Source: Azospirillaceae bacterium
Lineage (GTDB): Bacteria > Pseudomonadota > Alphaproteobacteria > Azospirillales > Azospirillaceae
Assembly (NCBI GenBank): GCA_028277115.1
Contig: JANQHG010000220.1
Coordinates: 1 to 32,049 of the forward strand
Direction: 5' to 3'
DNA: 32,049 nt
Both the position numbers and the translations under genes were made by a program. The notes below the pieces were generated by a model. The model was not told the origin of the DNA. It did not search any database and was given only the letters and a program-made list of their open reading frames with translations. Shown piece after piece: positions 15,562 through 24,011 of the stretch (position 1 is the first letter of the stretch; each line of letters starts with the position of its first letter).

Positions 15562-16778
15562 GCGGGCGCGGGGCTGTGATCGAGCATCCGGTTCGCCGGC
15601 AGGGTCAGGCGAAAGCGGGTGCCGCGCTCCGGCCGCGGGGTCAGATCGACCCGGCCGCCGTGCAGTTCGGCATAGCGCTTGATGATCGGAAGGCCCAAGC
15701 CCATGCCGTCGTGGCGGCGGTCGAGCGATCCTTCGCCCTGGGTGAACGGATCGAACATGCGGCCGACCAGGTCCGGGTCGATCCCCGGCCCCTCGTCATC
15801 GATCACCACCACCGGGCCTTCGCTGCCGGCGGTGATCGCCGCATCGATCCGACCGCCGTCGCGGTTGAATTTGATCGCATTTTCGAGCGCACAGATCAGC
15901 AAATCGCCGAGCCGCCGGCGATCCGCGCGCAAGGTGATCTCTGGTCCGGCGGCGAGCGTGATCGACAAGCCCCGCCGCTCTGCCCGCGCGCGTACCGCCG
16001 CGACGCATTCGGCCACGGTCGCGCGCAAGGCGACCCGATCTTCGTCGAGCGCGATCGTGCCGGTGGCATCGCGGGTCAGGTCCAAGATCCGGTTGACCAT
16101 CCCGAGCAGACCGCGCCCGCTCTCTTCGATCACCCGTGCATAATCGCCATAATCGGGGTGGCCGAGCGGTCCCTGGTCCTGCCGGCTCAGGATTTCGGCA
16201 AAGCCGATGATCGCGTTCAAGGGCGTGCGCAACTCGTGGCTCATCACCGCGAGGAAATCGAGCTTTGCCCGATCGGCGGCGCGCGATGCCGCGAGCGCGT
16301 CGGCCAGCGCCCGGGTGCGCGCAGCGACCGTGCGCTCAAGATCGAGATTGTGGTCCCGCAGCTGGCGGTACAACACCCGGATATGCAGCATGTTGCGGAC
16401 ACGCTGCAACAATTCCCACGAGATGAACGGTTTGGTCAGAAAATCGGTCGCACCGGACGCGAGCGCACGACGGCGGGTCTGCTGGTCGGTCTGCGCGGTC
16501 AGGACCAAAATCGGCGCGTAGTCGCCATGCCGCCGTGTCAAGAGCTCGGTCATCAACCCGAACCCATCCAGATGCGGCATTCGAATATCAACTAAAAAAA
16601 GATCAAATGCCTCGACGTCGCTTCGGGCAAGAGCCTGGCGCGGGTCGGTTTCGCCATGAACGTTGCGAAAACCATGAGCGGTCAAGACATCGGTCAGAAG
16701 CTCGACGTTGGCCTGGTTGTCGTCAACGATCAGGATTGCCGATCCGACTATCTCTTCTTCGATCCGTTCGGTCAGCAT
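15543..16778 (-). CDS. Receiver domain-histidine kinase (hybrid) protein
   Basis: 411 residues from ATG 16778, which begins MLTERIEEEIVGSAILIVDD; a start at 16868 would add 30 residues without family character. The receiver domain (about residues 12-130) has ILIVDDNQANVELL, the phospho-acceptor Asp in LFLVDIRMPHLDGFG, VLTAQ and DFLTKPF. A coiled coil links it to the HisKA domain with the phospho-accepting His in VMSHELRTPLNAIIGF. The ATPase domain has LICALENAIKFN (N box), VIDDEGPGID (G1), MFDPFTQG (F) and DGMGLGLPIIKRYAELHGG (G2). No membrane segment is seen, so it is cytoplasmic. An N-terminal receiver followed by a kinase resembles response-regulator kinases driven by another kinase. The signal is unknown. 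Its last codons TKSG and stop lie in a dispersed repeat. Confidence 0.88.
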   Translation of the reverse strand: MLTERIEEEIVGSAILIVDDNQANVELLTDVLTAHGFRNVHGETDPRQALARSDVEAFDLFLVDIRMPHLDGFGLMTELLTRRHGDYAPILVLTAQTDQQTRRRALASGATDFLTKPFISWELLQRVRNMLHIRVLYRQLRDHNLDLERTVAARTRALADALAASRAADRAKLDFLAVMSHELRTPLNAIIGFAEILSRQDQGPLGHPDYGDYARVIEESGRGLLGMVNRILDLTRDATGTIALDEDRVALRATVAECVAAVRARAERRGLSITLAAGPEITLRADRRRLGDLLICALENAIKFNRDGGRIDAAITAGSEGPVVVIDDEGPGIDPDLVGRMFDPFTQGEGSLDRRHDGMGLGLPIIKRYAELHGGRVDLTPRPERGTRFRLTLPANRMLDHSPAPAHTKSG

Positions 16779-16905
16779 CGGCACGGCGACCCATCGGCAT
16801 TGTGGTCGGTCGGGCAATGAACAACCTGACGCAAGCTGGACAATTTCAGGCCGATCCGATGGTGTCAAGGGGGGACGGACGAGCGTGTCGCGAGTCGGAG
16901 CAGGA

Positions 16906-17787
16906 TCAGCGACCCGGCGCCGGCGGCGGCGCGGCGCCCGCGGCGGTGACCGGCAGGTCGGTCAGCGGGGCGGCGCCGATGTTCGCCGGGATCACGATGG
17001 TCGCGGGTCCGCCGCCGTCGGCGAATTCCATCAGCACTTTGTTCGCCTCGTGCTGCAGGTAGGCCGGGGTCAGGGTGTCGGCGATGATCCGATTGGCCGC
17101 CGCGATCCCGCGCGCCTCGCGCAGCCGAACCTCGGCCTCCTGGGCGGCGATCTCGACCGCGATCGCCATTGCCTCCAGCCGCTTTTGGTTGTTGACCGCG
17201 GCCTGGATCGCGCGCTCAATCGCGGGGTCGGTGACCACGCTGCGGATCACCGCCCGGGTCACCGTGAACACCCCGGGGTCCTCGCGCTCGAGCGCGTCGG
17301 CGAGCCGGGCCCGGATCCGTTCGGCCATCTCCTCGCGCTGTTGATGCACGGTCAGGCTCGGCAGCTTGGCGACCTCTTGATAGGCGGCGTTGCGGGTCAA
17401 GGTCCGGACCAGACGGTAGGCCGGGGCGTAGACATCGTCGGCCTCCGGCACCTGTTCGCTTTGGTCGGTATACTTGATCTCGAGCTCGGCGATCATCGAC
17501 GGCGCGGCCCGATAGTAGACGGTGAGGTCAAGTTCCTGGATGAACAGATTGTCCGCCGCCTTGGGGCGTAGATCGTCGAGCTTGACCGCAACCTCCTTGG
17601 CCGAGTACTCGCGCACTTCCGCCCACGGCGCCCAATAGGCCCCCGGCGGCAGCTCCTCGGTATGGACGATGCCGAACCGGGTCTCGACCCCGACATGGCC
17701 GCTGTCGATCGTCCCGAAGCCGCCGACCGTCGAGCCGAGCACCAGGCTGCCGATCAATGTGTAGGCGGCGACGTCGAACGGTGTCAT
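16906..17787 (-). CDS. SPFH/Band 7 (prohibitin-like) domain protein
   Basis: 293 residues from ATG 17787, preferred because GGGAAGG lies seven bases before it; a start at 17835 is less likely. A membrane-anchor stretch (about residues 6-24, VAAYTLIGSLVLGSTVGGFG) is followed by the SPFH domain: TIDSGHVGVETRFGIV, ELPPGAYWAPWAEVREYSAKEV, LFIQELDLTVYYRAAP, then the helical region with DPAIERAIQAAVNNQKRLEAMAI and AAQEAEVRLREARGIAAANR. The C-terminus is Ala/Pro rich. SPFH proteins form ring or cage scaffolds in the membrane, often regulating proteases or lipid domains. The particular role here is unknown. It lies 127 bases upstream of the hybrid kinase gene on the same strand and diverges from the DUF4139 gene. 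Confidence 0.85.
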   Translation of the reverse strand: MTPFDVAAYTLIGSLVLGSTVGGFGTIDSGHVGVETRFGIVHTEELPPGAYWAPWAEVREYSAKEVAVKLDDLRPKAADNLFIQELDLTVYYRAAPSMIAELEIKYTDQSEQVPEADDVYAPAYRLVRTLTRNAAYQEVAKLPSLTVHQQREEMAERIRARLADALEREDPGVFTVTRAVIRSVVTDPAIERAIQAAVNNQKRLEAMAIAVEIAAQEAEVRLREARGIAAANRIIADTLTPAYLQHEANKVLMEFADGGGPATIVIPANIGAAPLTDLPVTAAGAAPPPAPGR

Positions 17788-17927
17788 GGCAAACCTTCCC
17801 GCGCAGCCGGTCGATCCGGTCACTCGGTCAAGCAAAGACCGGCCGGGTGCCCCGGTGTCAAGGGCGATCGCACATCAGGGGACAGGGTGATAGGGTGCCC
17901 CGCGCGTCGTGCGGCGGGCCGCCCGCC

Positions 17928-17974
17928 CATTCGGGCCATTCGGGGCCCATTCGGGCCATTCGGGCCATTCGGGG
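17928..17974 (+). repeat. Tandem CATTCGGGC repeats directly before a ribosome binding site
   Basis: Five units of CATTCGGG plus C or G, four of nine bases and one of eleven, run up to the GGAGG that serves the DUF4139 gene at 17987. Variation in unit number would change spacing between promoter and start without affecting the frame. Confidence 0.8.
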
Positions 17975-17986
17975 AGGACAAGGGAC

Positions 17987-20050
17987 ATGGATCGCCCTCA
18001 TGACCGCCGGGCCGGCGTGGCATGTCTGCCGGGCTTGGTGGTGATCGCCCTCGCCTGCGTTGCGGCGGCGCCGGTCGCCGTGGCCGACGGGCTCGCGCTG
18101 CGCCGGGTCATGCTGTCGACCGGCGGGGTCGGTTATTTCGAGTATCAGGCGTCCGTGACCGGCGATCGGGCGCTCGAGCTCGAGGTCCGGCTCGACCAGG
18201 TCGCCGACGTGATGAAGAGCATCGTGGTCTTTGACGACCAGGGCGGCATCGGGACGATCCGCCTGCCCGGGCGCGAGCCGTTGCGCGAGGTGTTCCGCGA
18301 GATGCCGTTCGGCCCGGACGCGCTCGGCTCGCCGGTCGCGCTCCTGACCGCGCTCAGGGGCGCCGAGGTCACGCTCGAGGGTGCACGGGCGCTGACCGGC
18401 CGGATCGTCGCGGTGACCGCGGAGCCGACCGCGCTGCCCGGCGACCGGACCGTGACCCGCCATCGCCTGGGCGTGCTGACCGCGGACGGGCTGCGCCAGG
18501 CGATCTTGGAGGAGACCGACCGTCTCACCTTCACCGACCCGCGGCTTGCCGGCCAGCTCGACCAGGCGCTGGCGGCGCTGGCGCGCCATGGCGAGCGCGA
18601 CCGCCGTCGGCTCAGCCTTGCGACCCACGGTGACGCCACCCGGACCGTCCATGTCGGCTATGTGGTGGCCGCGCCTTTGTGGAAGACCAGCTATCGGTTG
18701 ACCTTCGCGGCCGCGACCGGCGGCGACGGCGCGGCCGTGGGCGCGCTCCAGGGCTGGGCGGTGCTCGAGAACCTGTCCGGCGAGGATTGGCACGAGGTCG
18801 AGCTGACCGTGGCGTCCGGCAACCCGGTGACCTTCCGCCAGGCACTTTACGACGCCTATTACGTCGACCGTCCCGAGGTCCCGGTCGAGGTGTTGGGGCG
18901 GGTGTTGCCGTCGGTCGATCAGGGCGCGTTTTCCGCCGCTCGTCCGGTCGCGGATGCGGACGCCGCCCCGGGGCGCCCGCGGCTTGCCAGGCAGGAGGCG
19001 CCGATGGCGGCCGTGCCGGAGACGGCGCTCGCCGCAGCACCGCCGCCGGCAGCGGCCAGGCTGAAGGCGGCCGAGAGCCGCGAGGCGACCACCCAGGTGG
19101 TGTTCCGCGCGCCGCAGCCGGTCACGGTGGCAAACGGCGAGTCGCTGCTGATGCCGATCGTGGCACGGTCGGTCCCGGCCGAACCGCTGGCGCTCTATCA
19201 GCCCAACGCCCATCCCAGCCACCCCCTGGCGGCGGTGCGGCTGGTCAACGACGGTGCCACCGGTCTGCCGCCGGGGGTGTTGACGCTCTATCAGCGTCCG
19301 GCGCCGGACGCGCCGGTGACCTTCGTCGGCGACGCCAGGCTGGACGCCCTGCCGGCCGGCGAGGAGCGGCTGGTCAGCTACGCGGTCGACCAGAAGGTGC
19401 GGATCGCCCGCCGCGACCGGCATGACCGGGTCTTGAGCGGCGGGCGGATCGTCGACGGCGTGTTCCATGTGCGCCGGCGGGTCGAGCGGCGCACGGTCTA
19501 TTCGATCGCCGGTCCGGCGCGGGAGCGGCGGACCCTGATCATCGAACATCCGCGGGCCGCCGGCTTCACCCTGGCCGCGCCGGCAGCCGCGGCCGAGACT
19601 GCCGGGGCGTGGCGGTTCCGGCGGGCGCTTGCGCCCGGTGCCGAGGAGACGCTCGAGGTCGTCTTGACCCGGCCGGTCGAAGACCGGATCGGCCTGGTCG
19701 ACGTCGCGCCCGGCCGGCTTGCGGTCTTTGCCTCGGCCGATGCGCTGGACGCGCGGACCCGGCAGGCGTTGGGCGAGGTCGCGCGGCTGCGCGAGATCGA
19801 GGCCGAACTGGTGCAGCGTCGCGACCGGCTGGCGCGCACCGCCGAGCGGGTGGTCGGCGAGCAAGCGCGGCTGCGCGACAATCTGAAGGCGGTGCCGCGC
19901 GACAGCGACCTGTTCCGGCGCTATCTCGACCGGCTTGCCGCGACCGAGGATCGTTTGGAGGCGCTGGGGCGCGACCGCGCCGTCGCCGAGACCGAGGCCG
20001 AGGCCGCGCGGCGGGCGCTCGCGCGGTTTTTGCGCACGCTCGAGCTGTGA
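17987..20050 (+). CDS. Secreted DUF4139 domain protein
   Basis: 687 residues from ATG 17987, preceded by GGGGAGGACAAGGG. An N-terminal signal peptide (about residues 1-34, hydrophobic LPGLVVIALACVAAAPVAVA) points to export. The mature protein starts LRRVMLSTGGVGYFEYQASV, followed by blocks typical of DUF4139/mucoidy-inhibitor-like proteins: HVGYVVAAPLWKTSYRL, GWAVLENLSGEDWHEVELTV (a beta-sandwich domain), and later ERRTVYSIAGPARERRTLIIEH and LAPGAEETLEVVLTRPVED. An Ala/Pro-rich linker lies at about residues 320-365. The last 100 residues are strongly charged and should form a coiled coil (EVARLREIEAELVQRRDRL). No enzyme function is known. A MITE-like element begins immediately after the stop. 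It diverges from the SPFH gene across 199 bases. Confidence 0.8.
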   Translation: MDRPHDRRAGVACLPGLVVIALACVAAAPVAVADGLALRRVMLSTGGVGYFEYQASVTGDRALELEVRLDQVADVMKSIVVFDDQGGIGTIRLPGREPLREVFREMPFGPDALGSPVALLTALRGAEVTLEGARALTGRIVAVTAEPTALPGDRTVTRHRLGVLTADGLRQAILEETDRLTFTDPRLAGQLDQALAALARHGERDRRRLSLATHGDATRTVHVGYVVAAPLWKTSYRLTFAAATGGDGAAVGALQGWAVLENLSGEDWHEVELTVASGNPVTFRQALYDAYYVDRPEVPVEVLGRVLPSVDQGAFSAARPVADADAAPGRPRLARQEAPMAAVPETALAAAPPPAAARLKAAESREATTQVVFRAPQPVTVANGESLLMPIVARSVPAEPLALYQPNAHPSHPLAAVRLVNDGATGLPPGVLTLYQRPAPDAPVTFVGDARLDALPAGEERLVSYAVDQKVRIARRDRHDRVLSGGRIVDGVFHVRRRVERRTVYSIAGPARERRTLIIEHPRAAGFTLAAPAAAAETAGAWRFRRALAPGAEETLEVVLTRPVEDRIGLVDVAPGRLAVFASADALDARTRQALGEVARLREIEAELVQRRDRLARTAERVVGEQARLRDNLKAVPRDSDLFRRYLDRLAATEDRLEALGRDRAVAETEAEAARRALARFLRTLEL

Positions 20051-20222
20051 GACGAAATCCGGCTGAACAGTTCCGTTTGGTTCGGAGCATGCCGGTCGGT
20101 CGGGGCGCGGCCCCCACCGGCGGTGCAAACCGGCAGACCGTGCCGGCCGATTGTCCCAACAGGATCGGTGAACAGCTTCCTCAGGCGTGGATAACCGGAA
20201 CCAAACAATCGGATTTGGTATA
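20051..20222 (+). mobile_element. MITE-like element, most complete copy (about 172 bp)
   Basis: The left end reads ACGAAATCCGGCTGAAC and the right end, complemented, reads ATACCAAATCCGATTG; both then contain GTTTGGTTC. These are imperfect terminal inverted repeats. Between them are CCGGCAGACCGTGCCGG (hairpin) and AACAGCTTCCTCAGGCGTGG, shared with the copies at 3.5 and 31.9 kb. No open frame of note lies inside. It starts right at the stop of the DUF4139 gene. Confidence 0.75.
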
Positions 20223-20573
20223 AGACGCGGGCGAGCCCCCTTGCTTTCGTCGCCGGTCCGCCCAAGCTTGATAGGCCGTCGGGCGAACTGCACCCTTTTT
20301 TTTTTGGAAGACCCGGCCCCGGACCCACACCATGCCCAGTTCTCCGCCGGCCTTGGGCCGACCCGGTTTGGCTGACCCTCGCCGCCGGCGCCATGGCGCC
20401 GCGGCCGGCCTTCTGCTCCCCCCCAATAACGGGGTCCAGGGGGCACCCCCTGGTGGGGGGTGTCGGGGGGCAACGCCCCCTGACCATGGGGGCGCCAGCC
20501 CCCAAACCCGCGCAGCCGTCCGCGGCTTCGGTCACAGGGCCCGCCGCCGGCCGCCCCAGCCTCCGGCGGTGCG
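20223..20573. other. Gene-free region before the ABC exporter genes
   Basis: No gene is seen. It holds a run of ten T at 20296-20305, unusual for this GC-rich DNA but lacking a convincing stem immediately before it, and the GC-rich stem-loop repeat at 20426-20510. A long minus-strand open frame crossing this region is an artefact of GC-rich composition. The promoter of the exporter operon is not obvious; the start of natA lacks a clear ribosome binding site. Confidence 0.55.
20426..20510 (+). repeat. GC-rich stem-loop repeat, reference copy
   Basis: Order of elements: GGGGTCCAGGGGGCACCCC, CTGGTGGGGGGTGTCGGG, CAACGCCCCCTGACC and GGGGGCGCCAGCCCCC. Each is itself nearly palindromic, so the transcript would be heavily folded. 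It is matched on the opposite strand at 13500-13581 and partly at 7009-7080. Confidence 0.75.
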
Positions 20574-21323
20574 ATGATCGAGGTCCAAGGTCTCACCAAA
20601 TCCTTCCGCGCGCTCCGCGCGGTCTCGGACCTCTCGCTGGTCGCCCGCGACGGCGAGATCACCGGCCTGATCGGCCCGAACGGCGCCGGCAAGACCACCA
20701 CCTTCCGGGTGATCTACGGCCTGCTCCGCCCCGACGCCGGCGCGGTCCGGGTCGACGGCTATGACGTGGTCGCCGACCGGATCGCCGCCCAGCGCCGGCT
20801 CGGCGCCTTGCCCGACGTCCGGGGCCTTTACCCGCGCCTGACCGCGCGCGAGCACATCCGCTATTTCGGCCGTCTCCAGGGGCTCGACGGCCCTGATTTG
20901 GACCACCGGATCGACAGTTTGTGCACCCGGCTCGATATGACCGACATCGCCGACCGGCGGGCCCGCGGCTTTTCGCGCGGTCAGGAGCTCAAGGTCGCGC
21001 TGGCGCGCGCACTCGTCCACCAGCCGCACAACATCATTCTGGATGAGCCGACCAACGGGCTCGACGTGGTGTCGAGCCGGGCGGTGCGCGCGCTGATCCG
21101 CGAGATGCGCGACGCCGGACGCTGCGTTCTGATCTCAAGCCACATCATGTCCGAGGTTTCGGCCTTGTGCGACCGCCTGGCGATCATCACCCATGGGCGC
21201 CTGGTCGCCGAGGGCACGTTGGCCGAGTTGCGGGCCCGCGCCGGGACCGACGATCTGGAAGAGGTGTTCATCGGCACGCTCCAGGCGGCACCCGGCGAGC
21301 CGCCGGCGGAGGACGCGGCATGA
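20574..21323 (+). CDS. ABC transporter ATP-binding protein, NatA type
   Basis: 249 residues. Motifs are Walker A GLIGPNGAGKTTTFRVIYGL, the Q-loop/GLYPRLTAREHIRYFGRLQG region typical of NatA, signature FSRGQELKVALARALVH, Walker B NIILDEPTNGLD and the H-loop ISSHIMSEVSALC. The signature is SRGQ rather than LSGGQ, as is usual in the NatA branch. With the following permease it should form an ABC-2 exporter; NatAB of Bacillus exports sodium, but substrates of distant relatives are not predictable. The stop overlaps the permease ATG as ATGA. Confidence 0.88.
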   Translation: MIEVQGLTKSFRALRAVSDLSLVARDGEITGLIGPNGAGKTTTFRVIYGLLRPDAGAVRVDGYDVVADRIAAQRRLGALPDVRGLYPRLTAREHIRYFGRLQGLDGPDLDHRIDSLCTRLDMTDIADRRARGFSRGQELKVALARALVHQPHNIILDEPTNGLDVVSSRAVRALIREMRDAGRCVLISSHIMSEVSALCDRLAIITHGRLVAEGTLAELRARAGTDDLEEVFIGTLQAAPGEPPAEDAA

Positions 21324-22516
21324 CCGCCGTCGCCGACCCGCCGGTCTCCCCGTGGTGGCGCCGGGTGGTGACGGTGTTGCGCAAGGAGATCCGCGACCAC
21401 ACCCGCGATCGCCGCAGCCTGGTGTTGGCGCTGATCTATCCTTTGTTCGGCCCGATCTTGATCAGCGTGTTGCTCGACGTCGCCAGCACCTCGTTCGACG
21501 CCCGCACCGACCGGCCGGTGGTCGCCGGGGTCAGCGGCTATGCCGAGGTGCCGGCGCTTCTCGACTTCCTCAGCCGGCAACAGATCCAACTGGTCGCGGT
21601 CGACGACGCCCCGCGCGCGGTCGTGCGCACCGGTCGCCTGCCGGTGGTGATCGAGATCCCGGCGGGCGCCGGCCGGCGCGACAGTTTCACGGTCCGGCTT
21701 TTGGTCGACAGCTCGCGGGTCGCGAGCACCGCGGCGATCACCCGGGTCTCCGACGCGATCGCCGCCTGGGGCCGCGCGGTCGCGCGCGACCGCCTGGCGG
21801 CGCGCGGGATCGATCCGACCGTGATCGAGCCGGTGCGGATCGAACGCTTGAGCGTCGCCCGCGACGCCAACATCGCGCTGTTCTTCTACCGGATGATCGC
21901 GCCCTTGTTGATCTTCATGGTGTTTTTGGGCGCGGTCTATCTCGCGATCGACACCACGGTCGGCGAGCGCGAGCGCGGCTCGTGGGAGCCGTTGCTGATC
22001 GCGCCGGTCCGGCGCTGGGAGCTGTTGCTGGGCAAGGCCGGGGCGGCGTTCGTGTTCTCGCTGGTTACGGTGGCGCTCAACCTGACCGTGTTCCGGATCG
22101 CGCTCGGCGTGGTCGCGGGCAACCGGCCGGGCCTCGCGGCCCCGCCCGAGCTCGCCGCGTTCGCCGGGCTGTTCGCGGTGGCGGTGCCGTTGATCGCGCT
22201 CGCGGTGATGCTTCAGATCACGATCGCCGGCTTGACCCGGAGCATGAAGGAGGCGCAGATCTATCTTGGTCTGTTGCCGCTGCTGCCGGCGTTTCCGAGC
22301 ATGCTGGCGGCGTTCGTGCCGTTTGCCGCCGACTGGACGGTCGCCGCGGTACCGTTGCTCGGCCAGATGATGCTGTTCGGCCGGTTGATCGACGGCGCAC
22401 CGCTCGATCTCGGCCATGTCCTGCTCGCGACCGCGGCCACCGGCTTGGCCACCGTGCTCGTGTTTATGGTGGCGACCCGGTTGTTCGAACGCGAGCGGCT
22501 GTTCTTCCCGGGCTGA
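21320..22516 (+). CDS. ABC-2 type exporter permease, NatB-like
   Basis: 398 residues. An N-terminal cytoplasmic segment RRVVTVLRKEIRDHTRDRRS leads into a first membrane helix LVLALIYPLFGPILISVLL, then a long extracytoplasmic domain (about residues 55-185) and a bundle of five or so helices beginning MIAPLLIFMVFLGAVYLAID. The block GERERGSWEPLLIAPVRRWELLLGK is the characteristic ABC-2/NatB coupling region. Translation is linked to the ATPase gene by a four-base overlap. It precedes the glutamine-synthetase-family gene by 50 bases, which could be co-transcribed. Substrate unknown. Confidence 0.85.
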   Translation: MTAVADPPVSPWWRRVVTVLRKEIRDHTRDRRSLVLALIYPLFGPILISVLLDVASTSFDARTDRPVVAGVSGYAEVPALLDFLSRQQIQLVAVDDAPRAVVRTGRLPVVIEIPAGAGRRDSFTVRLLVDSSRVASTAAITRVSDAIAAWGRAVARDRLAARGIDPTVIEPVRIERLSVARDANIALFFYRMIAPLLIFMVFLGAVYLAIDTTVGERERGSWEPLLIAPVRRWELLLGKAGAAFVFSLVTVALNLTVFRIALGVVAGNRPGLAAPPELAAFAGLFAVAVPLIALAVMLQITIAGLTRSMKEAQIYLGLLPLLPAFPSMLAAFVPFAADWTVAAVPLLGQMMLFGRLIDGAPLDLGHVLLATAATGLATVLVFMVATRLFERERLFFPG

Positions 22517-22566
22517 CCCGCGCCGACCGTGTCCGGCGCCGGTCAGGCCCCAGCACCGGACCCGAG

Positions 22567-23910
22567 ATGAGCGAGCTCGAAGCGTTTATCCGTGCGCACA
22601 AGATCACCGAAGTCGAGTGTATTGTCCCAGACATGACCGGGATCGCCCGGGGCAAGATCGTGCCGGCCGAGAAACTGTTGCGCATCTTGCGCGACCGCGG
22701 CCTGCGCCTGCCCGAGGCGATCTTCGTCCAGACGGTGACCGGCGATTACCCGGAGGACGAGGACGTCACCCGGCCCGAGAACTCCGACATCTACATGATC
22801 CCGGACGAGACCACGATCCGTCCGGTGCCGTGGTACGCCGAACCGACCGCGCAGGTGATCTGCGACTGCGTCTATGCCGACGGCGCGCCGGTCGATTTCA
22901 GCTCGCGCCACATCCTGCGCCGGGTGGTCGGTCTGTTCCGCGACCGCGGCTGGGAGCCGGTGGTCGCGCCCGAGCTCGAGTTCTTTCTGGTCGAGGTCAA
23001 CAAGGACCCGGACTATCCGCTGGAGCCGCCGGTCGGCCGCTCCGGGCGCAGCGAGACCGGGCGCCAGGCCTATGGCATCGACGCGGTCAACGAGTTCGAC
23101 CCGGTGTTCGAGGATGTCTACGATTATTGCGAGTCGCAGCACATCGACATCGACACCCTGACCCACGAGGCCGGGGCGGCGCAGATCGAGATCAATTTCA
23201 ACCACGGCGATCCGTTGGAGCTCGCCGACCAGGCGTTCCTCTTCAAGCGGACGACCCGGGAGACCGCGATCCGCCATAAGATCTACGCGACCTTCATGGC
23301 CAAGCCGATGCAGTGGGAACCGGGCAGCGCGATGCACATCCACCAGAGCATCGAGGACGCCCGGACCCGCCGGAACCTGTTCGCCGAACCGACCGGCGCC
23401 GACACCCGCCTGTTTTATGCCCACATCGCGGGCTTGCAGAAGTACCTGCCGGCGGCGATGCCGTTGTTTGCGCCCAACGTCAACTCCTACCGCCGCCTGG
23501 TCAGCGGCCATGACGCCCCGATCAACGTCCATTGGGGCCGCGACAATCGGACCACCGGGTTCCGGGTGCCGGTGTCGGGGCCGGACGCCCGGCGGGTCGA
23601 GAACCGGGTCGCAGGCGCCGACGCCAACCCCTATTTGGCGATTGCGGCGTCGCTGGCGTGCGGCTGGCTTGGGATGGTCAACAATCTGGAGCCGACCGAC
23701 CCGGTCAAGGGCAGTGCCTATCGGTTGGCGCATGCGCTGCCGCGCCATCTCGGCGACGCGCTCTCCAAGTTCAATGCCTGCAAACCCTGGAAGGAGATCT
23801 TCGGGGAGCGGTTCGTCGATGCCGTGACTGCGGTCAAGAACGCCGAGTATGATGCCTATCAGCGGGTGATCAGCTCGTGGGAACGGGAGAATCTGTTGCT
23901 CAATGTCTGA
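22567..23910 (+). CDS. Glutamine synthetase family protein (gamma-glutamylpolyamine synthetase type)
   Basis: 447 residues from ATG 22567 (MSELEAFIRAHKITEVECIV). It belongs to the GlnA-like ligases that join glutamate to ammonia or an amine using ATP. Motifs are VVAPELEFFLVEVN and HEAGAAQIEINFNHGD (metal-binding glutamates), GSAMHIHQSIED (His), NSYRRLVSGHDAPINVHWG, NRTTGFRVP and RVENRVAGADANPYLAIAAS (Arg and Glu). The start TDMT-like PDMTGIARGKIVP and the lack of the adenylation-site region of GSI-beta suggest a PuuA/GlnT-type enzyme rather than the main glutamine synthetase. Polyamine use is therefore an inference. No puu genes are nearby; the neighbours are the NatAB-like exporter and a ChaN-like gene. 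Confidence 0.85.
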   Translation: MSELEAFIRAHKITEVECIVPDMTGIARGKIVPAEKLLRILRDRGLRLPEAIFVQTVTGDYPEDEDVTRPENSDIYMIPDETTIRPVPWYAEPTAQVICDCVYADGAPVDFSSRHILRRVVGLFRDRGWEPVVAPELEFFLVEVNKDPDYPLEPPVGRSGRSETGRQAYGIDAVNEFDPVFEDVYDYCESQHIDIDTLTHEAGAAQIEINFNHGDPLELADQAFLFKRTTRETAIRHKIYATFMAKPMQWEPGSAMHIHQSIEDARTRRNLFAEPTGADTRLFYAHIAGLQKYLPAAMPLFAPNVNSYRRLVSGHDAPINVHWGRDNRTTGFRVPVSGPDARRVENRVAGADANPYLAIAASLACGWLGMVNNLEPTDPVKGSAYRLAHALPRHLGDALSKFNACKPWKEIFGERFVDAVTAVKNAEYDAYQRVISSWERENLLLNV

Positions 23911-24011
23911 GGTGATGTCCGATGCGACCGTCGCGGACTTTCCCCGGCGCCCGGTGCGCCGGATGGCCGCCGACCAGGGCGCTTGGACCAGGAAAGGACC
24001 GCACCACCGTG

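Noticed and set aside
17858..20701. 947-codon open frame on the minus strand, opposite the DUF4139 gene
   Set aside because: It is Arg/Gly/Pro-rich, crosses the MITE-like element and the GC-rich repeat without a break, and shows no domain. It is a by-product of high GC content opposite a real gene.
22543..23748. 401-codon minus-strand frame
   Set aside because: Antisense to the glutamine-synthetase-family gene, whose catalytic motifs are all present on the + strand.
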